Assembly (NCBI GenBank): GCA_963724975.1
Contig: CAVRXB010000008.1
Location: 1-64,000, forward strand
Source of the DNA: CAIWHR01 sp963724975
Lineage (GTDB): Bacteria > Pseudomonadota > Gammaproteobacteria > Burkholderiales > Casimicrobiaceae
DNA length: 64,000 nt
Direction: 5' to 3'
Shown in pieces: positions 1 through 8,181 of the stretch. The notes below the pieces were generated by a model, which did no database searches, had not been told where the DNA came from, and saw only the letters and a program-made list of their open reading frames with translations. Position 1 is the first letter of the stretch, and each line of letters starts with the position of its first letter. The position numbers and the translations under genes are program-made.

Positions 1-1
1 T

Positions 2-882
2 TACACGCGCAGGATCCTGCTGCTCGAAGGATTCTTCACTGCGGACGAGCTTCCCGAATTCGCGGCCAAGCGGCTTGCGGCGGTTGTTCACCATGCGGAC
101 CAGGTGACGATGCTCGAGGCGGCGCACCTCGAGCGGCCGATCGAGGTGTTTCTCAAGATCAACACCGGGATGAACCGCCTCGGCATTCGCCCGGGCGACG
201 TGGGTGCACTCGTCGAACGACTCACGCAGTGCGATTCCGTCGCTGCGCTACGCCTGATGACGCATCTCGCGCGGGCCGACGAGGAAGATGGAATCAAGGA
301 GCAAGTCGCAGCCTTCGATGCCGCGTGCAAGGGTCTTCCGTATCCGCGGTCGATCGCCAACTCGGCGGGAATCGTGCGCTTTGCCGAGACCGGCGGCGAC
401 ATCGTGCGCCCGGGAATCATGCTGTATGGTGCGACGCCGTTTCCGTACGACACGGCGGAGATGATCGGCGTGCAGCCGGTGATGACGTTGCGTTCGCAGA
501 TCATTGCCGTGCACGATTTGAAGGCCAACGACAGCGTCGGCTACGGCGCCGCGTACACCGCATCGCGCGCGCATCGGATCGGCACGGTCGCTTGCGGCTA
601 CGCGGACGGATACCCCCGCCACGCGCCAAACGGAACGCCGGTGCTCGTCTGCGGAAAGAAGGTGCGCATGGCGGGGCGTCCTTCGATGGACATGATCACC
701 GTGGATCTTACCGACGTGCCGGAAGCGCGCATCGGCAGCCCCGTCGTGCTCTGGGGCGAAGGACTGCCGGTCGACGATGTCGCGAGCGCTGCGGCGACCG
801 TCGGCTATGAGCTCCTTGCGCACTCGCGCCGCGGGTGCCGATTGTGACGACAAACGTCGGGCGCATCGATCTGGAATTGTAG
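2..882 (+). CDS. alr: Alanine racemase, 5'-truncated by the window and frame-shifted near its end
   Basis: PLP enzyme that interconverts L- and D-alanine for peptidoglycan. The reading frame is open from base 2, before the first Met at 104, and begins mid-protein with ILLLEGFF; the N-terminal PLP-lysine region lies outside the window. Family motifs include KINTGMNRLG, ANSAGI, RPGIMLYG, GYADGYPR and AGRPSMDMITVDLT. The literal frame stops at 847 after YELLAHSRRGCRL. Moving one base at about 815-820 instead gives YELL-CALAPRVPIVTTN and a stop at 880-882, which is the normal end for the family. One T therefore seems to be missing in the CTT(T)GC stretch. The frame shift is directly visible; whether it is real or a sequencing error is not. 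Confidence 0.9.
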
Positions 883-897
883 GAAGCGAACCCCGAC

Positions 898-1905
898 ATG
901 TACATCGTCGTCACCGGCGCCGCCGGATTCATTGGCGCCAACCTTGTTCGTGCGTTGAACGCGCGCGGCGAAACGTCGGTCCTCGCTGTCGACAATTTGT
1001 CCAACGGCGACAAGTTCGCGAACCTCGTCGACTGCGAGATCGCCGAATATCTCGACCAGGACGACTTCCTGGTGCGCCTTGGCGATGGCGACTTCGACGA
1101 CGACATCGCGGCCGTCCTCCATCAGGGCGCGTGTTCGGACACGATGGAGACGGACGGCCGGTACATGATGCGCAACAATTACCGGTACTCGATCTCGCTC
1201 CTTGAATGGTGCCAGGACAACGACGTGCCGTTCCTTTACGCATCGAGCGGGTCGGTCTATGGCGGAGGCAGCGTGTTTCGCGAAGAGCGCGCCTGCGAAT
1301 CGCCGCTCAATGTCTATGGGTATTCGAAATTCCTGTTCGATCAGTACGTCAGGAGTTTGCTGCGCCGGCGCACCGCCCAGATCGCCGGCTTCCGCTATTT
1401 CAACGTGTACGGCCCGCGCGAACAGCACAAGGGGCGAATGGCATCGGTCGTGTTCCATTTCTTTCACCAATATCGCGCCGAGGGCCGGGTCAAGCTGTTC
1501 GAGGGCGCCGATGGCTTCGCGGCAGGCGAACAGCGCCGCGATTTTGTCGCGGTCGAGGACGCGGTCGGCGTCAATCTCGATTTCCTCGACCACCCGGATC
1601 GCAGCGGGATCTTCAACCTCGGCACCGGCAATGCGGCGACGTTCAACGAAGTCGCATGCGCGACGATCAACGCCGTTCGCAAGGCCGACGGCAAGCCGGC
1701 GCAGACATTGCAGGAGTTGGTTGCCGCCGGTGCAATCGCCTACATCCCGTTTCCGGCGGCACTCGTGGGCAAATATCAGAGCCACACGCAGGCCGACCTG
1801 ACGCGACTTCGTGCCGCCGGCTATCGCGCGCCGATGACGGCAGTGGCCGAGGGCGTACCGCGCTACGTCGAACGGCTGATTTCGGGACCCGTTTCCTCCG
1901 CGTAA
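898..1905 (+). CDS. hldD: ADP-L-glycero-D-manno-heptose 6-epimerase
   Basis: Epimerises ADP-D-glycero-D-manno-heptose to the L-glycero form, the last step in making the heptose donor for the LPS inner core; cytoplasmic. It is an extended short-chain dehydrogenase fold of 335 residues. The Rossmann glycine motif TGAAGFIG lies at residues 6-13, and the catalytic YGYSK (Tyr140, Lys144) and Ser116 in YASS sit at the same numbers as in the E. coli enzyme. Also typical are NLSNGDKFANL near residue 35, YFNVYGPREQHKGRMASV, and the GEQRRDFV motif. It starts 15 bases after the repaired end of alr. The presence of this gene implies an LPS with a heptose-containing core. Confidence 0.96.
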   Translation: MYIVVTGAAGFIGANLVRALNARGETSVLAVDNLSNGDKFANLVDCEIAEYLDQDDFLVRLGDGDFDDDIAAVLHQGACSDTMETDGRYMMRNNYRYSISLLEWCQDNDVPFLYASSGSVYGGGSVFREERACESPLNVYGYSKFLFDQYVRSLLRRRTAQIAGFRYFNVYGPREQHKGRMASVVFHFFHQYRAEGRVKLFEGADGFAAGEQRRDFVAVEDAVGVNLDFLDHPDRSGIFNLGTGNAATFNEVACATINAVRKADGKPAQTLQELVAAGAIAYIPFPAALVGKYQSHTQADLTRLRAAGYRAPMTAVAEGVPRYVERLISGPVSSA

Positions 1906-1986
1906 CGTGGGCAACGTGCGGCGAGGGCCACGAGAAGACGCGTGACCCGATGGCCGCGCATCAACCCACTCACGATGGAGGACTTC

Positions 1987-2373
1987 ATGCAGCGTCTCTT
2001 TGCGGTACTCGGGCTTGCCCTCGCGGTTGTCTTATGCCCGCTCATCGCGCTTGCCGCGATCAACATCAACACCGCAACCAAGGACGAGCTCGTCTCCTTG
2101 CCGGGCATCGGTCCCGCGAAGGCCCAGGCGATCGTCGACTACCGCAAGGCCCACGGCCCCTTCAAGACGGTCGAGGAATTGAAGGACGTCAAGGGGATCG
2201 GCGCGAAGCGATTCGAGAAGCTGAAGCCCGATCTCACTGTCACCGGCGCATCCACCGCGAGGGCCGCCGTCAAGCCGGACGCGAAGACCGGTGCGCCATC
2301 TCGCGCTACGCAGGGGGAGATTACTGCAGCGGCCGGCAAACGCGACGCCGGCGCGGCATCGGCCAAGCCGTAG
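1987..2373 (+). CDS. ComEA-like helix-hairpin-helix DNA-binding protein
   Basis: Small secreted protein with a signal peptide (hydrophobic residues about 4-20, LFAVLGLALAVVL) followed by a helix-hairpin-helix domain: NINTATKDELVSLPGIGPAKAQAIVDYRK and then GIGAKRFEKLKPDL. The ComEA family binds DNA in the periplasm during transformation or DNA uptake, and short stand-alone versions are common in proteobacteria. I chose the Met at 1987 over the one at 1942 because GGAGG at 1977-1981 is well spaced and the protein then begins directly with the signal peptide. The C-terminus is low complexity. A second frame continues to a stop at 2523-2525 with a Lys/Ala-rich tail, just before a terminator, so the 3' end of this gene may carry a frame shift. 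Confidence 0.82.
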   Translation: MQRLFAVLGLALAVVLCPLIALAAININTATKDELVSLPGIGPAKAQAIVDYRKAHGPFKTVEELKDVKGIGAKRFEKLKPDLTVTGASTARAAVKPDAKTGAPSRATQGEITAAAGKRDAGAASAKP

Positions 2374-2547
2374 TCGAAAGTCACCGAGGTGTCTTGACAC
2401 CGATCGGCGCGGGCGGGGTGCGGTGGCGACCCGGCCCGCGTCTTCTATCGCCGTCGACGTCCGTCGGATCCGATGTTCCGTCGAAAGCCGCGAAGGACGC
2501 AAAGGACGAAGCAGCGAAGAAGTAATCGCCTTCTGTCGACAACGATA

Positions 2548-2572
2548 CCGCCCCGTGGCGGGTTTTCGTTTT
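2548..2572 (+). terminator. Rho-independent terminator
   Basis: CCGCC at 2548-2552 pairs with GGCGG at 2557-2561 around a CCGT loop and is followed by GTTTTCGTTTT. The stem is short but the U-tract is good. It lies after the ComEA-like gene and upstream of cysM, so it probably ends the upstream transcript. Confidence 0.55.
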
Positions 2573-2669
2573 GCGTGGTCGCGCATCTGCGCGCATCGAC
2601 ATCGATCTCTGCGTGTGCCCGGGACGTGCAGCGCCCTCGGCTACAATGACCGCATCGACGATCGCTGCC

Positions 2670-3557
2670 ATGTATCCCACACTTGCCTCGACGGTCGGCA
2701 ATACGCCGCTCATCCGCCTGCAACGACTGCCGGGGGAGTCGTCGAACATCATTCTCGGCAAGCTCGAGGGCAACAATCCTGCCGGGTCGGTCAAGGATCG
2801 GCCCGCACTCTCGATGATCGAGGAAGCCGAGAAGCGCGGCGACATCAAGTCCGGCGACACACTGATCGAGCCGACGTCGGGCAACACGGGCATCGCGCTC
2901 GCGATGGTCGCCGCGATGAAAGGCTACCGGATGATCCTGGTCATGCCGGAGCACCTATCGATCGAACGGGGACAGGTGATGCGGGCGTTTGGCGCCGAGC
3001 TCGTGCTGACGCCGAAGGCCGGCGGCATGGAGTACGCGCGCGACCTCGCGGCGAAGATGCGCGACGATGGCAAAGGCATCATCCTCGATCAGTTCGCGAA
3101 CCCCGACAATCCGCTCGCGCATTACCGTGGGACAGGTCCTGAAATCTGGCGCGACACCCACGGCGCGATCACCCATTTCGTGTCGGCGATGGGAACGACA
3201 GGGACCATCATGGGCGTCTCGCGCTTCCTGAAGGAGAAGAATTCGGCCATCCAGATCGTCGGTGCGCAGCCCTCCGAAGGCTCGCAGATTCCCGGTATCC
3301 GGAAGTGGCCCGACGCCTATCTGCCGAAGATCTTCGACCGTTCTCGCGTTGATCGGATCGAGCTCGTCTCGCAGGCGGACGCCGAGGCGATGACGCGGCG
3401 GCTCGCATGCGAAGAGGGCATCTTCTGCGGAGTCTCGGCAGGCGGCGCGTGCGTCGTCGCGCTGCGCGTCGCGCACGAAATCGAAAACGCGACGATCGTG
3501 TTCGTCGTCTGCGATCGCGGCGACCGTTATCTTTCGACGGGCGTGTTTCCCGCCTGA
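2670..3557 (+). CDS. cysM: Cysteine synthase B (O-acetylserine sulfhydrylase)
   Basis: PLP enzyme that makes cysteine from O-acetylserine and sulfide; the CysM type can also use thiosulfate. The start at 2670 gives MYPTLASTVGNTPLIRLQ, which aligns with the E. coli CysM N-terminus; a Met at 2646 is the alternative. The PLP lysine is Lys42 in GSVKDR, and the substrate/phosphate loop is TSGNTGIA near residue 69. CysM rather than CysK is indicated by KLEGNNPAGSVKDR, the GPEIWRDT stretch, IPGIRKWP and the C-terminal ICDRGDRYLSTGVF-type ending (here VCDRGDRYLSTGVFPA). The length of 295 residues is normal. It lies 27 bases ahead of the exonuclease gene and could be co-transcribed with it. Confidence 0.95.
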   Translation: MYPTLASTVGNTPLIRLQRLPGESSNIILGKLEGNNPAGSVKDRPALSMIEEAEKRGDIKSGDTLIEPTSGNTGIALAMVAAMKGYRMILVMPEHLSIERGQVMRAFGAELVLTPKAGGMEYARDLAAKMRDDGKGIILDQFANPDNPLAHYRGTGPEIWRDTHGAITHFVSAMGTTGTIMGVSRFLKEKNSAIQIVGAQPSEGSQIPGIRKWPDAYLPKIFDRSRVDRIELVSQADAEAMTRRLACEEGIFCGVSAGGACVVALRVAHEIENATIVFVVCDRGDRYLSTGVFPA

Positions 3558-3584
3558 AGCGGCATCGATCTTGCAACGCCGCAC

Positions 3585-4370
3585 ATGACACCGATCCTCG
3601 TTTTCGATATCGAGACCGTCCCCGACATTGCCGGGCTGCGCCGTGCACGGCAATTTCCCGCCGGGCTTTCCGACGACGCCGTGCTCGACGCGTACACGCA
3701 GCAGCGGCGGGCACTGACCGGCGGCGATTTCATGCCCCATCATCTCCAGAGGGTCGTCGCGATCGCATGTGCGCTCCGCGACGGCGCCGGACTGAAGATT
3801 GCGTCCGTGGGAAACCCGGAAGACAGCGAGCCAGAGCTCATTCGCCGCTTTTTCGATCTCATCGACAAGTACACGCCGCAACTCGTGTCGTGGAACGGCG
3901 GGGGATTCGACCTGCCCGTGCTGAATCACCGCGCACTGATCCACGGCATCACCGCCACGCGCTTTTGGGACTGGGGCGACGACGATCGCGAGTTCAAGTG
4001 GAATGGCTACCTCGGCCGTTATCACACGCGGCACCTCGACCTGATGGACGTGCTCGCGATGTTCCAGCCGCGGGCCTACGCCGGGCTCGACGTGATGGCG
4101 CGTCTCGCCGGCTTTCCCGGTAAGCTCGGAATGGACGGCAGCGAAGTGAACGCGGCCGTACAGCAAGGCCGCCTCGACGACGTCCGCCGTTACTGCGAGA
4201 CCGACGTAATGAACACGTTCCTGCTCTATCTGCGATTTCGCCTGCTGCGCGGCGAATTGACTGCCGGCGAATACGCGACGGAGTGCTCGTTTGCGCGCGA
4301 CAGGATCGCCGCGATCGACGCGCCGCACTGGCGCGAGTTCATCGCGGCGTGGGACGCCAACGCCGGCTAG
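3585..4370 (+). CDS. Predicted 3'-5' exonuclease, PolB-exonuclease-like
   Basis: Belongs to the DnaQ-like superfamily related to the proofreading domain of family B DNA polymerases (PF10108 type). The ExoI motif FDIETVP (Asp8, Glu10) opens the protein, an ExoII-like stretch follows as LVSWNGGGFDLPVLNHR, and an ExoIII-like region is VRRYCETDVMNTFLLYLRF. With 261 residues the protein is a stand-alone nuclease domain with no polymerase part. It presumably degrades or edits single-stranded DNA or RNA in the cytoplasm, but its substrate is not known from sequence. It follows cysM closely on the same strand. Confidence 0.85.
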   Translation: MTPILVFDIETVPDIAGLRRARQFPAGLSDDAVLDAYTQQRRALTGGDFMPHHLQRVVAIACALRDGAGLKIASVGNPEDSEPELIRRFFDLIDKYTPQLVSWNGGGFDLPVLNHRALIHGITATRFWDWGDDDREFKWNGYLGRYHTRHLDLMDVLAMFQPRAYAGLDVMARLAGFPGKLGMDGSEVNAAVQQGRLDDVRRYCETDVMNTFLLYLRFRLLRGELTAGEYATECSFARDRIAAIDAPHWREFIAAWDANAG

Positions 4371-4428
4371 GTGCCAACTAAGTGGCAACTGAGCGCCAGC
4401 TGACGCCGGTCGCGGTTACGCCTGAGAC

Positions 4429-5604
4429 TCAGGCGGAGAGGAACCGGACGGGTGCGAACCGGCCACCCAGCGTGGCGGCGGAAGGCGTGTTCCACCATTG
4501 CTCGAGCACCGTCGCATAGACGCTGCGGAAATCGAGTGCGTAACCCGTGTTGCCGTCGCCTCCGAGACGGTCGAGCGAAGGCGGCTGGCCATAAAATCCG
4601 CCGGCTACCCGGCCGCCGAGTGCAAAGTGCACGTTGGCGGTGCCATGGTCGGTCCCGTTCGACATATTCTCTTTTGGACGCCGGCCGAATTCGGCGTACG
4701 TCAACACGAGTGTGTCGTTCCAGCGACCGAGCTCGTCGATTGCGGAGCGGAGCGCGACAAGGCCCTGCGCCACTTCGGCAAGGAGCCGTGCGTGCGTCGC
4801 CGGCTGCCCGCCATGCGTATCGAATCCCGACAGCGTGACGCGCACCACGGCGACGCCACCCGGATTGGCGATCACCTGGCTCGCGGTGCGAATTGCATTG
4901 CCGAAACCGTTCGCAGGAAATTCGGTCCTGAACGCGTAGCGTGCATCAAGATGCGCTGCCGCCTGGACGATGTCCGCCTCGACTTTGAGAACATGCATCA
5001 GCGCCTTGTTGCGCGAAGCGCCTGCGGGAGACGCGAGCCTCGCCTGACGCAGGAACGCTTCGGTGTTGGCGAGCGCGACCGCGCGCGTGCCGCTGCCAGC
5101 GAGCGGCCCAAGATCGTTGGAGCCGATAATGACGCCATCCGCGGCGAACGTGCGCGGAACCGGCGTCGAAGCAAACGTACGCGAGATCCAGCCGTCTGCC
5201 AGGTATTCGTCGGGTTTTGACGCCGTGTCCCAGATCTCGATCGAGCGAAAGTGCGACAGGTTCGGATCCGCGTAACCGACGCCTTGCAGAACGGCGAGCT
5301 GCCGTTCTTTCCACAGCGGCAGCAGCGGCGCGAGCGCCGGATGCAATCCCGCGCGATCGGACAGTTGCACGATGGCATCACGCGCAATGGCAATCTTCGG
5401 CCGCAGGGCGTAATAGGCGGGATCGGTGTAGGGAACGACCGTATTGAGCCCGTCGTTGCCGCCTTTGAGCTCGATCAGCACGAGCAGGTTGCGGTAATCG
5501 GCGCTTGGGGGCGTAACGCCAAATGCAACGCGTGTCGCCGGTCCGCCGAACGCACCGAGCGCGGCCGCCGAGAGGGCGGTGCGAAGAAACGCGCGACGTC
5601 TCAT
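4429..5604 (-). CDS. DUF1501 family secreted protein
   Basis: A 391-residue protein exported by a twin-arginine-like signal, MRRRAFLRTALSAAALGAFGG. DUF1501 proteins are sulfatase/alkaline-phosphatase-like in fold, but their function is not established. Family signatures are LVLIELKGGNDGLNTVVP near the N-terminus, GYADPNLSHFRSIEIWDT, VTLSGFDTHGGQ and LTYAEFGRRPKEN, with a late GTDHGTAN. An open frame extends upstream to 5739, but the Met at 5604 is the natural start because it begins the Tat signal and clears the preceding gene. It lies 13 bases downstream of a DUF1800 gene, the usual genomic partner. The two probably act together in the periplasm. Confidence 0.9.
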   Translation of the reverse strand: MRRRAFLRTALSAAALGAFGGPATRVAFGVTPPSADYRNLLVLIELKGGNDGLNTVVPYTDPAYYALRPKIAIARDAIVQLSDRAGLHPALAPLLPLWKERQLAVLQGVGYADPNLSHFRSIEIWDTASKPDEYLADGWISRTFASTPVPRTFAADGVIIGSNDLGPLAGSGTRAVALANTEAFLRQARLASPAGASRNKALMHVLKVEADIVQAAAHLDARYAFRTEFPANGFGNAIRTASQVIANPGGVAVVRVTLSGFDTHGGQPATHARLLAEVAQGLVALRSAIDELGRWNDTLVLTYAEFGRRPKENMSNGTDHGTANVHFALGGRVAGGFYGQPPSLDRLGGDGNTGYALDFRSVYATVLEQWWNTPSAATLGGRFAPVRFLSA

Positions 5605-5617
5605 CGGCAGTCGTCCG

Positions 5618-7171
5618 TCATTTGAGCTGGTACGCGGCATCGAGCACGATCGCATGCGCGAGTGTGCGCGAATCGGCGTCGAAATCGAGCCGCTGCTGTG
5701 GAGCCGTCGCGAGGAGCAGCTGTAGCGCCGAGCGGCCACGCTCGGCTGGGCTCACCCCCGGAAACTGGGCGATCCACCGCGCGCTGTCGAAGTCGAGGTT
5801 CGCGAGACCGCGTTCCATCCGGCGCAGAAAACGCTGCCGGCGTGCCTTGTCGTCGTCGGGCAGGCCTTGGGGTGCTAGCACGCGATTCGGCGGATCGCGT
5901 TCGATCGGCGCCGATTCCTGCGCGGACGCGGCAACCCTCGCAGGCGTGCCAAGCTCGCCCGCTCGCGTGACGCGGTCGAGATACTGTTTGCGGGCGAGCA
6001 GCGTCGTCGTGTTGATCCACGTCTCGCCACCCGGCCAGCCCTTCACGTTAGGCGGCGACATGAGGTTCTGCCCCATGCCGGCAGCGGCTACGGCGAACGG
6101 CAGCGTCGTGCCCGGATTGATGTCGAGCTGGCGCAACGTGCCGACGACGAGCTCGATGGGCGACTTGACCAGAACAGCGCGACTTGCCGGCGCGTAGAAC
6201 GCATCGCCGGTCAGCAATTCGCGCAGTGCGGTCTTGATGTCGTAGTTCGATTCGCGAAAGCGGCGGGCGATCCGTGCGATCTCCGTCTTGTCCGGGTCGG
6301 GCGACACGAACTCGCGCCACAATTTGATCGTGACGAATTCGGCGGTCTCAGGGCGCGCGAGCAGGATGTCGAGCACGGCATCGCCGTCGAAATGTCCGGA
6401 CTTGGCGAGCACGACCTTCGTCCCGTCGTCATGCAGCCGCGGGCGGAAGACGAACGTCCCCGTTTCACGCTCGAGGCTCCAGCCGGTAAATGCGCGTGCG
6501 GCCTCCTTCACGTCCTGTTCGGTGTAATGCCCCTCGCCCAGCGTAAAGAGCTCCATCGCTTCGCGCGCGAAATTTTCGTTTGGCGCGCCCTTCCTGTTCT
6601 GTGCGCTGTCGAGGTAGATGATCATCGCCGGGTCCTTGGCGATGGCATGCAAGAGGACACCGAAGTTGCCAACGGCGTACTCGCGCAAGGTGACGTTCTG
6701 CCGATACATGAGGCGCGCGACGCGCACTTTCGGCTGTGCCGAGACGAAGTGGTTGTGCCAGAACAGCGTCATCCGCTCGGTGAGCGGCGAGGACGTGGCC
6801 AGCATTTCCTGCACCCACCACGCACGAAGCTCGAGACCTTCGCGCACTTGCTGCTGCTGGAAAGCCTTGCGATCCACTTCGGACAGCATCTCGCCGCGGG
6901 GCGGCCGCAGCGGCGACGTGTCGACAGCCGACGCGGGCGGCGGGGTGACGGCGGTCGTTCGCGTCTCGCGCAGAAGCTTTGCCACCGCTTCGCCGCGGGT
7001 CAGCGGCGCGTACATCCGGACCTCGGCTTCGGTCGGTCCGAATCCGGTACGGGCCAGCAGGTGGCGCGCATCGTCGTAGCCGAGGACCGCCGTACTCGAT
7101 GCCGCAAAAGCCGGCGGGCTCGCTGCGGCAACGGCCACGAAGAGAACACGGAAGACGATGGCGCCGGTCAT
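5618..7171 (-). CDS. DUF1800 family secreted protein
   Basis: A 517-residue protein with an ordinary Sec signal (MTGAIVFRVLFVAVAAASPPAFA) when started at 7171; an upstream Met at 7243 would bury that signal and is less likely. DUF1800 signatures are ARHLLARTGFGPT, RMTLFWHNHFVSA, KDPAMIIYLDSAQNRKGAPNENFAREAMELFTLGEGHYTEQDVKEAARAFTG (split here only by description), and SPIELVVGTLRQL with PNVKGWPGGETWINT near the C-terminus. It is paired with the DUF1501 gene 13 bases downstream. The function of these pairs is unknown; they are common in proteobacteria and planctomycetes. Confidence 0.9.
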   Translation of the reverse strand: MTGAIVFRVLFVAVAAASPPAFAASSTAVLGYDDARHLLARTGFGPTEAEVRMYAPLTRGEAVAKLLRETRTTAVTPPPASAVDTSPLRPPRGEMLSEVDRKAFQQQQVREGLELRAWWVQEMLATSSPLTERMTLFWHNHFVSAQPKVRVARLMYRQNVTLREYAVGNFGVLLHAIAKDPAMIIYLDSAQNRKGAPNENFAREAMELFTLGEGHYTEQDVKEAARAFTGWSLERETGTFVFRPRLHDDGTKVVLAKSGHFDGDAVLDILLARPETAEFVTIKLWREFVSPDPDKTEIARIARRFRESNYDIKTALRELLTGDAFYAPASRAVLVKSPIELVVGTLRQLDINPGTTLPFAVAAAGMGQNLMSPPNVKGWPGGETWINTTTLLARKQYLDRVTRAGELGTPARVAASAQESAPIERDPPNRVLAPQGLPDDDKARRQRFLRRMERGLANLDFDSARWIAQFPGVSPAERGRSALQLLLATAPQQRLDFDADSRTLAHAIVLDAAYQLK

Positions 7172-7279
7172 GAGATTGACTCCAGTCCGCAACGCCGTAC
7201 GGTACGCGCGTGTTGACGCGGCGTCTGTCGCAACATGTAACAAGCGTTTGCGCGCGAGGCGTCTGCCGCCTCTCGTGCG

Positions 7280-8152
7280 CTACAGCGTGACGCTGCCGCG
7301 GCCGAGCTCGATGACGCGGCCCGAGACCAGGATCCGGCGGTCCGCGGTCACTTCGAGGCCGAGTCGGCAGGGTCGGGCCACCTGGTCGCCCTGCGCGACC
7401 GCGATCCGCTGCGGCAAGGGTGCTCCGGTGGCAAGCAGCCACCCGCCGAGGTTGGCGCACGCCGAGCCGGTGCCCGGATCCTCGACGATGGCGCCGTGCT
7501 TGGGAAAGAAGAAACGCGCCACGACATGCCGCACGTTGCCGTCATCGGCCGCTGCCACGTCCGGCGCGAAGACGTACGCCATCGCGCGGCTACCGTTGCT
7601 GCCGTGCTCGTCCATGAGATCAGGCCGCGGTGCAGCGCGCCGAACTGCATCCGCCGTCGCGAGCGGAATCACAAGCTGCTCGGAACCGGTGTCGACCCAC
7701 AACGGCGGCTGCGCGGGGTCTGGAGCAACGTCGGCAAGGTCAAGCCGCAACATTGCCGCGAGCTGCGCACGCGTGGCCGCGACCTCTCTGTGTTTCGGCG
7801 CATTCGCCGAAAGCGTCCAGGAGCCGCCTTTCGCGGACACCGGGATTACGCCGGCCCGCATTTCGAGAGTCACCGCGTCGCCGGTGCCGGCGAGCGAGCG
7901 CACGACGTGCGCGGTGCCGAGCGTCGGATGCCCGGCGAACGCCATTTCGAAGGTCGGCGTGAAGATACGCACATGTGCCGTCGCCACAGAGGAGGGGAGC
8001 ACGAACGTGGTCTCCGAAAGATTGAACTGCAGCGCGAGGGCCTGCATCGTGGCATCGTCGAGGCCGCGCGCATCTTCGAACACGCACAGTGGGTTGCCCG
8101 CAAGAACGGTTTCGGCGAACACGTTGACGAGCCGATAGTTGAACGTGGGCAC
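7280..8152 (-). CDS. PhzF family isomerase/epimerase
   Basis: A 290-residue protein of the PhzF (diaminopimelate-epimerase-fold) family. I chose the GTG start at 8152 because it gives MPTFNYRLVNVFAETVLAGNPLCVF, the standard PhzF opening. The catalytic glutamate is Glu47 in NLSETTFV, the second lobe carries FEMAFAGHPTLGTAHV, and EDPGTGSACANLGGW is the conserved C-lobe glycine-rich loop. Members act in phenazine biosynthesis or, more often, in unidentified isomerisations; there are no phenazine genes nearby, so the substrate is unknown. A literal reading frame merges this gene with the upstream selU, but that results from a one-base shift in selU. The gene starts 29 bases after the repaired selU stop. 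Confidence 0.88.
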   Translation of the reverse strand: MPTFNYRLVNVFAETVLAGNPLCVFEDARGLDDATMQALALQFNLSETTFVLPSSVATAHVRIFTPTFEMAFAGHPTLGTAHVVRSLAGTGDAVTLEMRAGVIPVSAKGGSWTLSANAPKHREVAATRAQLAAMLRLDLADVAPDPAQPPLWVDTGSEQLVIPLATADAVRRAAPRPDLMDEHGSNGSRAMAYVFAPDVAAADDGNVRHVVARFFFPKHGAIVEDPGTGSACANLGGWLLATGAPLPQRIAVAQGDQVARPCRLGLEVTADRRILVSGRVIELGRGSVTL

Positions 8153-8181
8153 GGTCGATCTCCAGGTCGGGAACTGCGTTG

